Shown here in pieces: positions 1-4,817 of a stretch of DNA of 5,700 bases; within the stretch, counting starts at the first letter, position 1; every line of letters begins with the position of its first letter. Below the pieces are notes generated by a model. The model was not told the DNA's origin. It searched no databases and saw only the letters and a list, made by a program, of their open reading frames with translations. This DNA comes from JAAEQG01 sp023133475 (GTDB lineage: Bacteria > Planctomycetota > Phycisphaerae > UBA1845). Made by a program: the position numbers and the translations under genes. Where the stretch lies: assembly GCA_030631415.1 (NCBI GenBank), contig DAOVLE010000277.1, forward strand, positions 1-5,700. Reading direction: 5' to 3'.

Positions 1-58
1 CCCTGTTTCACAAACGGAGACATAGGCTGTGGCGTAAGATGGAGCTTGGCCATGTACA

Positions 59-80
59 CGCTGCACGAAAGCGTGCGGCG
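59..80. repeat. Small perfect-loop hairpin near left edge
   Basis: The sequence CGCTGCACG, a 4-nt AAAG loop, then CGTGCGGCG forms a 9-bp stem with one T-G wobble. No T-run follows on either strand, so it does not look like an intrinsic terminator. It lies just outside the 76-nt palindrome. Its role is unknown, and the window edge hides what lies to the left. Confidence 0.4.
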
Positions 81-85
81 CGGGA

Positions 86-161
86 CATGGTCAAGAACCA
101 CCTCGAAAGGTCATCGGGCAAATCGTAACGTTATCGAGGGTGGTCCTTGACCATGCCACCC
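86..161 (-). repeat. 76-nt imperfect palindromic dispersed repeat, left copy
   Basis: Arms at 86-106 and 134-155 are reverse complements apart from one mismatch and one single-base gap, and enclose a 27-nt loop. Read on the minus strand, the element begins GGGTGGCATGGTCAAGGACC. It matches a plus-strand element at 5529-5603: 21 of 24 positions in the first arm and 14 of 17 in the second, with partly similar loops. It lies downstream of the peptidase gene and carries no T-tract. Its family name and mobility are unknown to me. A dispersed structured repeat is the safest description. Confidence 0.7.
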
Positions 162-174
162 GCCGCCGACGTAT

Positions 175-256
175 GGGTGGCCCACCGCTTTAGCGGTGAG
201 GGACGCGAATACCTGATGCAATTCGCGCCCCCCACCGCTAAAGCCATGGGCCACCC
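175..256. repeat. 82-nt intergenic palindrome (36-nt arms, 10-nt loop)
   Basis: The arms 175-210 and 221-256 are reverse complements with four mismatches, separated by ten bases. The left arm contains its own perfect small hairpin, CACCGCT-TT-AGCGGTG (183-198). The matching segment of the right arm has lost this internal symmetry (CACCGCTAAAGCCATG). The element lies 3' of the peptidase gene and could cap its transcript, but there is no poly-U run. Nested small hairpins also appear in the 4451-4719 cluster. Confidence 0.75.
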
Positions 257-259
257 AGC

Positions 260-280
260 GTAGGGCGGGTTCTACCCGCC
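260..280 (+). repeat. REP-like hairpin with 5' GTAG foot, copy 1
   Basis: GTAG at 260-263 is followed by GGCGGGT (264-270), a TCT loop, and ACCCGCC (274-280), a perfect 7-bp stem. A GTAG tetranucleotide at the foot of a hairpin is the known hallmark of bacterial REP sequences bound by REP-associated tyrosine transposases (RAYT). On the peptidase transcript the same hairpin starts 8 nt after the TAG stop, so it may also protect or end the mRNA 3' end. No RAYT gene is in the window. Confidence 0.7.
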
Positions 281-288
281 TTTCGGCA

Positions 289-3273
289 CTAGTCTATAAA
301 CGCATCCTGAAACCCGCCGGCATCGTGCAGGTCAATGTCGCCGTCACTGTCAAAGTCGAAAGCATCCAGGCACATATCAGCACACTCAGGCGACGCGGGG
401 CTCGGCGAGGCCCCCGGGCCGGCGAAGCACGCCACAAAGCCTCGATAGTCGGCAAGGTCAACGTCCCCGTCGGCGTCGAAATCCCCGCCCGCTATTGTCT
501 CGCACTCGTCGGGAATATCCGTCGCATTGCAGTCCAGGCTGGTGCCGTAGAGAATGTCGCACTCGTCAAACACGGAATTATAGTTGCAGTCGGGAATCTC
601 CTCCACCGGGACGGACCCGCCGCCGGCACAGGTCAACTCGAAAGTGTCCAGCTTCAAGGTCGCAATTGCCGTGCTCCCCGAGCCGTTGGACAGGGTGTCC
701 ACCCGGAAGTAGTCCATCCGCCGCGCCCCCGAGTGCACTGCATAACCGGTAAACCTGGAAACGCCGTCGATGTATAACTCCACCGTGCTGTCCGAGCCTT
801 CGTAGTAATTGGTCAGTATAGCCTTGAAGTCGTAACATGTTCCCAGGCTGATAGGCACGTTCGTATTGGTATACGAACCACCCGGCTGCTCCACCGAAAT
901 AAACCCGGGATTGACCGACGAAGCCGTCGAGGAAAAGCGGATGGCGATCACCTTGCGGTGGTTGTTGCCGTCATCATCGCGAATGGAAAGTTGCCAGTCG
1001 GTCCCCGGGTTATCGTTAAGCTCCAACTTCGCCTTGAAGCTCAGTTCATAAACCCCTTCCTCCGGCGGCAAGGCCCCGCCGACAGTGCGGAAGTATTCGC
1101 TGATCACGTACCAATCCGGGGGGGTGCCGTCTGCGCCCGGCACACTGATTTGCATTGCACGGTCGGTGAGCCCTCCCGTTTCGCAACCCTGCCACCATAT
1201 CTTCGCGGTGTCCTCGGGATTGAGCCAATAGCTGCCGTCGCCGTTCTCAGAGGGTATCATGTTGAACCCATCCATCCTGGTGTCCTTGGGGTAGGAGTTG
1301 AACCCTCCCCACAGGTCGTAGTTCCGCGGCACGTCGCACTCATCCGGTCGGTTGTTGTTGTTGCAATCGTCACTGGTTTCGTAGATCAGGTCGCATTCGT
1401 CCGGGGTGCCGTTCTCGTTGCAGTCCGGGTCGCACTCATCCGGCACACTGTTGTTGTTGCAATCGTTGTCCGCGCCGTCCGTATCGATTCTGATGTCGTC
1501 CACAAACCAGTCGTCGTAGTTGCCGACACTGGCGATATTCCAAAGTCGCAGGGCAAAGTTGGCATGGTACGCCTCCGCTGGAAGAGCGATGATCTCCTGC
1601 TCATATGTGGTCATGTCCGATCCGCTGCCGTAATAGGAAGCGAGTGTGACCCAACTGCTGGAAGCGTTGCGGAACTGGACATACATATCGTCGCCGTACT
1701 CCGTGCTGTTGCCGCCCCCGGTGCGCTGCCAGTAATAGCTCAGCACCGCGTTCTGCTCGTCGGCGAGGTTGATCGCCACCGACTGAATATCGTCCCCGCC
1801 ATCGGGGGAACCGTTGAGGCGCAGTGAGTAAGGGGCACTGGGCTCGTCAATGCCCACGTTGTCAGCCGTGGCACCGGAAATCATCGCCCAATTGGCCGGG
1901 CTCAACGCTGAGCCGGGGAACTCGTCGCTGAATATGGTGGACGGCTGGGTAAGCTCGCACTCGTCCGGGATGCCGTTGAACTGGCAATCCTCGCTGGTCG
2001 CACCGACCACGTCGCAATCGTCCGGCACGCTGTTATTGTTGCAATCGTTGCCGGACAACTCGCAATCGTCCGGAATGGCGTTGAGTTGGCAGTCTTCGCT
2101 GGTGCCGGCGTAGATGTCGCAGATATCCAGCACACTGTTCCCGTTGCAGTCTTCCTGCGATTCACACTCATCGGGAACCTCGTTGTAGTTGCAGTCGTCG
2201 CTCTGGCCGCAACCTGCCACGTCACACTCCCCGCCCGGTTGCCCGCAATCGAGATCACACTGATCGGGGATGCTATTGCCATTGCAGTCTTGCCCGATGT
2301 ATTCGGCGTAAGCGGCGGCATAGCCGACATTCGAGCAACCGTACGGGACCAGCGCATAGCCGTAGTCACCCCACCACGAGCCCCACGAGTTGCGCACGAT
2401 CCACGCCCCATCTGCCCCGGCATTGTCATCCCACCCGACAATTATGACCCCGTGATTGGTGTCATAGTCTTCACACGCATTGAATACCCCGCCGCCAAAA
2501 GCATGAAACGCGCTATTGGCATAAATGCTTACCGCCACCGGGCCGTGGTCATAGACGGCCTGCTTGATCTGCAGTTCGGTCGGCACATCCCATTGCGGGC
2601 CGACATAGTTCCACCACTGAATGTAATACGTGTGGTTGTAGGGGCAGTTGCAAGGGGCATCCCAAGCCACATAAGGGAACTCATTTTCCGGGACCGCTCC
2701 ACAGTCCCCGCACGGATCGGTCCATCCGCTATGGAGAAGAAACCGAAAAGCACTGGTGTGCCAACCGCCGTCACAATCCCCGGCGGTCGTGCAACTGACC
2801 AGCCACTGCTCCGAAAGGTTTACAATCGTCCCGCCGTCCTTGATGCGGATGTTCTGCTCCAACACCCCAAGCGCGGCAAATGCCCAGCAACTTCCACAGT
2901 CCCCCTGATACCTGATGGGAACATCCGGATAACCGTTGTAGTCCCGCCAATCAAATTCCGCGGGAAGGCCGCGGCTGGGGGTGATGTCATCGAACCTTGC
3001 CCCGATCCGCCAGCCTTCCGGCTCGACCATACCGCACAAGTGGTGCAATGGTGTGCGCGTGGTCTCGTTTTCGCTGATCGAGAAGGTCCAGCCTTCTTCT
3101 TCGCCCTGCCGGCGCAGAGCTTCGATATCCTCACTCGTAAGCTGGGCCAGCACCGGGCCTGCCAATATCCCCACCACCAGGCACGCTACCATGCAGGCCC
3201 AGCCCACCTGTACGTGCACCTTGTTAGTGAACTTTGCAGCACTATGATTGCCTCGTGTTGATTGTGACATCAT
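289..3273 (-). CDS. Secreted multidomain papain-family (C1A) cysteine peptidase with Cys-Asn-Asp repeats and C-terminal dockerin-like module
   Basis: This 994-aa protein is predicted to be an exported endopeptidase. Residues 1-43 look like a signal peptide with a long basic N-region, a hydrophobic core around 24-39 and a cleavage site VLA|Q. Residues 44-102 are a short pro-region lacking an obvious ERFNIN motif. The peptidase domain spans about 103-326: Gln123 and Cys129 lie in QGDCGSCWAF, His274 in NHGVIIVGW, and Asn295 in NSWGSWWGDYGY, so all catalytic residues are present. Eleven DCNxNxxPDxCD-type repeats follow in three blocks (328-440, 603-647, 894-925). Between them sit a MAM or jelly-roll-like domain (about 446-598, ending WFVDDIRI) and a LamG/concanavalin-like domain (about 651-882). 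Residues 929-992 carry two DxDxDGDxD calcium loops like dockerin type I. AAGGAG lies 8 nt before the first of two adjacent ATGs, which supports this start. The peptidase call is firm, the inserted domains are fold-level guesses, and the substrate is unknown. Confidence 0.93.
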   Translation of the reverse strand: MMSQSTRGNHSAAKFTNKVHVQVGWACMVACLVVGILAGPVLAQLTSEDIEALRRQGEEEGWTFSISENETTRTPLHHLCGMVEPEGWRIGARFDDITPSRGLPAEFDWRDYNGYPDVPIRYQGDCGSCWAFAALGVLEQNIRIKDGGTIVNLSEQWLVSCTTAGDCDGGWHTSAFRFLLHSGWTDPCGDCGAVPENEFPYVAWDAPCNCPYNHTYYIQWWNYVGPQWDVPTELQIKQAVYDHGPVAVSIYANSAFHAFGGGVFNACEDYDTNHGVIIVGWDDNAGADGAWIVRNSWGSWWGDYGYALVPYGCSNVGYAAAYAEYIGQDCNGNSIPDQCDLDCGQPGGECDVAGCGQSDDCNYNEVPDECESQEDCNGNSVLDICDIYAGTSEDCQLNAIPDDCELSGNDCNNNSVPDDCDVVGATSEDCQFNGIPDECELTQPSTIFSDEFPGSALSPANWAMISGATADNVGIDEPSAPYSLRLNGSPDGGDDIQSVAINLADEQNAVLSYYWQRTGGGNSTEYGDDMYVQFRNASSSWVTLASYYGSGSDMTTYEQEIIALPAEAYHANFALRLWNIASVGNYDDWFVDDIRIDTDGADNDCNNNSVPDECDPDCNENGTPDECDLIYETSDDCNNNNRPDECDVPRNYDLWGGFNSYPKDTRMDGFNMIPSENGDGSYWLNPEDTAKIWWQGCETGGLTDRAMQISVPGADGTPPDWYVISEYFRTVGGALPPEEGVYELSFKAKLELNDNPGTDWQLSIRDDDGNNHRKVIAIRFSSTASSVNPGFISVEQPGGSYTNTNVPISLGTCYDFKAILTNYYEGSDSTVELYIDGVSRFTGYAVHSGARRMDYFRVDTLSNGSGSTAIATLKLDTFELTCAGGGSVPVEEIPDCNYNSVFDECDILYGTSLDCNATDIPDECETIAGGDFDADGDVDLADYRGFVACFAGPGASPSPASPECADMCLDAFDFDSDGDIDLHDAGGFQDAFID
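292..489 (-). other. Dockerin-like calcium-binding domain (peptidase residues 929-994)
   Basis: Two loops, DFDADGDVDL (Asp931, 933, 935, 937, 939) and DFDSDGDIDL (Asp973, 975, 977, 979, 981), have the spacing of dockerin or EF-hand-like calcium sites. Each is followed by a short helix-like segment. True dockerins bind cohesins in cellulosomes. Planctomycete secreted proteins often end in similar modules with no known scaffold, so the partner here is unknown. The segment is immediately C-terminal, as expected for a docking or anchoring tail. Confidence 0.75.
1954..2292 (-). repeat. Largest block of DCNxNxxPDxCD protein repeats (peptidase residues 328-440)
   Basis: Six units of about 12-19 residues follow the catalytic domain directly. 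Examples are DCNGNSIPDQCD, DCNYNEVPDECE, DCQLNAIPDDCE and DCQFNGIPDECE. Linkers such as IYAGTSE and VVGATSE recur. Two Cys per unit plus conserved Asn and Asp suggest a disulfide-stapled, calcium-binding rod of thrombospondin type-3 flavour; this is inference. Further units occur at about 1333-1467 (three) and 499-594 (two). The coding DNA is correspondingly repetitive (GTTGTTGTTGCAATCGT-like runs), a possible source of slippage or recombination. Confidence 0.8.
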
Positions 3274-3392
3274 CTACTCGACTCCTTGCATACTGGTTGG
3301 TGGGGTGGGCACTTCTCGGTCGCACTGGCAACGTCCGGTTTTACCCCGAGAGTGCGGTAATACACAATTCCTATAATCATGCGCCCGGGCAT
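3270..3392 (-). CDS. Possible 40-aa leader ORF translationally coupled to the peptidase gene
   Basis: An ATG at 3392-3390 is preceded, 8 nt upstream, by a purine-rich GGAGGAGA stretch (3401-3408). The frame encodes MPGRMIIGIVYYRTLGVKPD and twenty further residues. It ends in a TGA at 3272-3270 that overlaps the first ATG of the peptidase gene in an ATGA arrangement, as in coupled genes. It has no recognisable domain. The peptidase has its own AAGGAG site, so coupling would not be essential. Against it, the frame is open well upstream of this ATG and the composition is unremarkable, so it may be chance. Confidence 0.25.
   Translation of the reverse strand: MPGRMIIGIVYYRTLGVKPDVASATEKCPPHQPVCKESSR
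3282..3287 (-). promoter_or_regulatory. Ribosome binding site of the peptidase gene
   Basis: AAGGAG on the minus strand, with 8 nt before the ATG ending at 3271 and 11 nt before the second adjacent ATG. This favours the first ATG as start. The same motif and spacing precede the pseudopilin gene. Confidence 0.8.
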
Positions 3393-3470
3393 GGATTCCT
3401 TCTCCTCCAGACAGGTAATCCAACCGGATACATAGTACACCTCTAATGGGTTGACCTTTGAGCTTCCAGC

Positions 3471-3511
3471 ACTCATTATAGAGAGTCCCCACATTACGGT
3501 GAACAATGAGT
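3471..3511. promoter_or_regulatory. Inverted repeat ACTCATT-N27-AATGAGT over the peptidase promoters
   Basis: ACTCATT (3471-3477) and AATGAGT (3505-3511) are perfect 7-bp inverted half-sites overlapping the -10 boxes of P2 and P1 respectively. The placement would suit an operator or a DNA-looping site. Seven-base matches at this spacing also arise by chance in AT-rich DNA, so this is tentative. Confidence 0.25.
3475..3503 (-). promoter_or_regulatory. Candidate sigma70-type promoter P2 for the peptidase
   Basis: Minus strand: TTCACC (3498-3503), a 17-nt spacer, then a perfect TATAAT (3475-3480). The -35 matches four of six consensus bases. It would give a leader of about 195 nt before the peptidase ATG. 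Confidence 0.4.
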
Positions 3512-3538
3512 ATAATCCACAGGGTTGGGTCAGGTCAA
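3509..3538 (-). promoter_or_regulatory. Candidate sigma70-type promoter P1 for the peptidase
   Basis: Minus strand: TTGACC (3533-3538), an 18-nt spacer, then TATACT (3509-3514). Each box matches five of six consensus bases. It lies just upstream of P2, so either or both may be used. This rests on motif matching only. Confidence 0.45.
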
Positions 3539-3661
3539 GGAAAGAGCCCTTCCTAATGCCTATAATTGGCACATTAATCTCTTGAACATGGGAAACAAAC
3601 CGACCCGGTTGAAGTGGGCCAGCACTTTGTCCGTTGGCGACTGAATGGGTTTCGAGCAGAT

Positions 3662-3718
3662 GTAGGGCGGGTTCCACCCGCCATGTCATGCCGGGAAGGC
3701 GGGTGGAACCCGCCCTAC
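3662..3718. repeat. Inverted REP pair (copies 2 and 3), 21-bp perfect arms
   Basis: The arms 3662-3682 (plus) and 3698-3718 (minus) are identical 21-mers in inverted orientation around a 15-nt loop. Each starts with GTAG and contains its own small hairpin, GGCGGGT-TCC-ACCCGCC. This is the head-to-tail arrangement typical of paired REPs (BIME-like). It starts 8 nt after the TGA of the pseudopilin gene, so it may also act as a transcript-end structure. There is no T-run. Confidence 0.8.
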
Positions 3719-3726
3719 TTGGGGTG

Positions 3727-4266
3727 TCAGCTTCCACCGCCGATGATTGATGCCTCTCCGGTGGTAGGATCGATCTGTACGGTGAGGATTATATTGCCCG
3801 CCTGAAGGGTAACCGTTGCCGCGTCGGCTTGATCGAGTTGGCCTAAGATGCCGAAAACCACCTGGTCGTCGCCGCCGAGTGAATGGCTCTGGATAGTCAC
3901 CCCCGTCATTTCCGAAGCCCGGCCGCTGCCGAACTGAGTAACGTAGGGCTGGTTGAGTGCCGGGTTGTTGATTGGGGTTGTGGGGGCGGAGCTTGCGGCG
4001 ATGGTGTATGAATTGTTCGCCTGGTCGAAGCTCACCAGGCGGGGGTCGTCCGCATGGGTGATGGACTCGATCTGGGCAAATGCCAGGTCCGCGATCAGCA
4101 ACCGGCTTGCAGCCCGCAACCGTGAGTCATCCGTGCCGGCCAGCATGGGCACTACGAGGCTTGCCGCAATAGCCACCAGCACGATCACAATCAACAATTC
4201 CACGAGCGTAAATGCCGTGCTGCCGCAGACCGGAACCCTGCAACGTGCCTGTCGTAATGCGATCAT
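3727..4266 (-). CDS. GspH/FimT-like type II secretion / type IV pilus pseudopilin
   Basis: This 179-aa prepilin-like protein is a minor-pseudopilin candidate. An 18-residue basic leader is followed by the N-methylation motif FTLVELLIVIVLVAIAASLV (residues 19-38). Glu23 is at +5 of the mature protein. The hydrophobic helix anchors it in the inner membrane until assembly. Cleavage by prepilin peptidase is expected between Ala18 and Phe19; Ala replaces the usual Gly at -1, which planctomycete prepilins commonly show. The C-terminal part, with VVFGILGQLD near 135-145 and VQIDPTTGEASI near the end, fits a GspH-type beta domain. I chose the ATG at 4266 because AAGGAG lies 8 nt upstream; the open frame runs much further upstream only through repeat DNA. 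No other secretion genes are visible, so the exact system is undetermined. Confidence 0.85.
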   Translation of the reverse strand: MIALRQARCRVPVCGSTAFTLVELLIVIVLVAIAASLVVPMLAGTDDSRLRAASRLLIADLAFAQIESITHADDPRLVSFDQANNSYTIAASSAPTTPINNPALNQPYVTQFGSGRASEMTGVTIQSHSLGGDDQVVFGILGQLDQADAATVTLQAGNIILTVQIDPTTGEASIIGGGS

Positions 4267-4450
4267 GCGCCAAACTCCTTGGCCAACCCTATTCGCGCGC
4301 ATCTCCACCATGCCGGCAATATCGGCAACTCGCAACGGTTTTGCCTCTTGAGAGACGGCCCGAAAAATCACCATGCCGAGGTTATCGGGCCTTGGGCGCC
4401 CGCGCAATCCAGTGCCGTTTTTGGCGAGGGAGTTTTGTGGCGGCGGGCTT
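4267..4450. other. Upstream region of the pseudopilin gene
   Basis: No gene is recognised here. Two copies of CACCATGCCG (4306-4315 and 4369-4378), each followed a few bases later by TATCGG, lie 63 bp apart in direct orientation. They could be regulatory half-sites for the pseudopilin gene or chance. I found no convincing -35/-10 pair on the minus strand. Confidence 0.4.
4275..4280 (-). promoter_or_regulatory. Ribosome binding site fixing the pseudopilin start
   Basis: AAGGAG on the minus strand, 8 nt before the ATG at 4266-4264. It decides against upstream in-frame ATGs, which would add up to 132 residues translated largely from the palindromic repeats. Confidence 0.8.
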
Positions 4451-4506
4451 GCGCTAGGCCCGGCATTTATGCCGGGTATTGGAGCGGTTGTCTTTGCCCC
4501 CCAGAC

Positions 4507-4547
4507 GTAGGGTGGGTGGAACCTGCCGTAGGCAGGTGGAACCCACC
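4507..4547 (+). repeat. REP-like element with GTAG foot, copy 4
   Basis: GTAG is followed by GGTGGGT (4511-4517), an inner stem CCTGCC-GTA-GGCAGG (4522-4536) and ACCCACC (4541-4547). The outer stem has T-A where copies 1-3 have C-G, so pairing is kept. A second GTAG (4528-4531) overlaps the inner loop. Confidence 0.7.
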
Positions 4548-4581
4548 AACCGGCGACGAGTCCAAGGTCCTGCTGGTTTCT

Positions 4582-4616
4582 GACTTTGGACTTTGGATTA
4601 GGGACTTTGGACTTAT
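4582..4616 (-). repeat. Heptanucleotide tandem repeat (CAAAGTC-type), five units
   Basis: On the plus strand the units are GACTTTG, GACTTTG, GATTAGG, GACTTTG and GACTTAT, in strict 7-bp register. A degenerate sixth unit may precede them (GGTTTCT). Read on the minus strand this gives the TCCAAAGTCC-style pattern of the short tandemly repeated repetitive (STRR) heptamers described in cyanobacteria. It sits at the centre of the palindromic cluster. In the minus open frame it would translate as low-complexity KSKVPNPKSKV, which supports its being non-coding. Confidence 0.65.
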
Positions 4617-4626
4617 TAACCGGCAT

Positions 4627-4667
4627 GGTGGGTTTCGCCCGCCTACGGCGGGCTACACCCACCCTAC
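4627..4667 (-). repeat. REP-like element with GTAG foot, copy 5
   Basis: Read on the minus strand, GTAG (4667-4664) leads into GGTGGGT, an inner perfect stem GCCCGCC-GTA-GGCGGGC, and ACCCACC. It is the inverted partner of copy 4, with 12 outer bases exactly complementary (4507-4518 and 4656-4667). The inner stem differs from copy 4 in several paired bases but keeps its shape. Confidence 0.7.
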
Positions 4668-4762
4668 GGGGGATTCTTCGTTAGACCTTTTCACCCGGCA
4701 TAAATGCCGGGCCTAGCGCGACCCGTCGAAACACAAAACAGGCTGATTCGTCAGGGCATGGC

Positions 4763-4791
4763 TTGACCTTGCGTTATAACCGTGATAACAT
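4763..4791 (+). promoter_or_regulatory. Candidate promoter of the toxin-antitoxin operon
   Basis: TTGACC (4763-4768), a 17-nt spacer and TAACAT (4786-4791) match five and four of six consensus bases. Transcription would begin near 4798, leaving a leader of about 20 nt that holds the ribosome binding site. A later TATAAA (4794-4799) has no suitably placed -35 and would start too close to the ribosome binding site. Confidence 0.5.
4773..4789 (+). promoter_or_regulatory. 17-bp near-palindromic operator candidate
   Basis: GTTATAACCGTGATAAC is symmetrical about its central C with seven of eight base pairs matching. It lies between the -35 and -10 boxes and overlaps the -10. AbrB/MazE-type antitoxins bind such palindromes as dimers and repress their own operon, so autoregulation by the downstream antitoxin is the natural reading. 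Binding itself is inferred. Confidence 0.5.
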
Positions 4792-4803
4792 TGTATAAAC
4801 CCT

Positions 4804-4810
4804 GGAGGAG
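4804..4810 (+). promoter_or_regulatory. Ribosome binding site of the antitoxin gene
   Basis: GGAGGAG ends 7 nt before the ATG at 4818. It supports that ATG over the in-frame ATG at 4782, which lies upstream of the site and inside the promoter. Confidence 0.8.
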
Positions 4811-4817
4811 ATGTGCC

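Larger units (their letters stand above)
3274..3661. other. Intergenic leader region between REP pair and peptidase gene
   Basis: This stretch of nearly 390 bp is more AT-rich than its surroundings and holds no recognised protein family. On the minus strand it carries two candidate promoters (3509-3538 and 3475-3503), a 7-bp inverted repeat around their -10 boxes, and the possible 40-aa leader ORF. The implied 5' untranslated region of roughly 200 nt is long enough for structure-based control, but I recognise no riboswitch class. Confidence 0.6.
4451..4719. repeat. Nested palindromic repeat cluster, 269 bp, bounded by 26-bp perfect inverted repeats
   Basis: The outer arms 4451-4476 and 4694-4719 are exact 26-bp reverse complements. 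Each contains a further hairpin, CCCGGCAT-TT-ATGCCGGG or its complement. Inside lie a plus-strand REP (4507-4547), a heptamer tandem repeat (4582-4616) and a minus-strand REP (4627-4667), so the block is roughly symmetrical at three levels. No target-site duplication is seen next to the outer arms and there is no internal gene, so a simple MITE is not demonstrated. It sits between the divergent pseudopilin and toxin-antitoxin promoters. Confidence 0.8.

Noticed and set aside
1..150. Partial coding frame entering from the left edge on the plus strand
   Set aside because: It is open for 49 codons but runs through the 76-nt palindrome and shows no protein family. It cannot be distinguished from chance.
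958..1827. 289-codon open frame on the plus strand opposite the peptidase
   Set aside because: It mirrors the repeats and inserted domains of the peptidase. Runs such as VVVAIVV are the complement of the Asn-rich repeat coding.
2086..3261. 391-codon open frame on the plus strand opposite the peptidase
   Set aside because: It is antisense to an unambiguous C1A catalytic domain, with low-complexity Val/Ile/Ala-rich translation and no recognisable motif. It is a GC-rich shadow frame.
4290..4360. Cyclic di-GMP (GEMM) riboswitch before the pseudopilin
   Set aside because: A GGCAAAACC-like stretch on the minus strand recalls part of the motif, but the required GACGCAAAGCC-type segment and paired helices are absent.
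4267..4662. N-terminal extension of the pseudopilin frame by up to 132 residues
   Set aside because: It would be translated through two REPs, the heptamer array and part of the palindromic cluster. A prepilin leader should be short, and AAGGAG marks the ATG at 4266.
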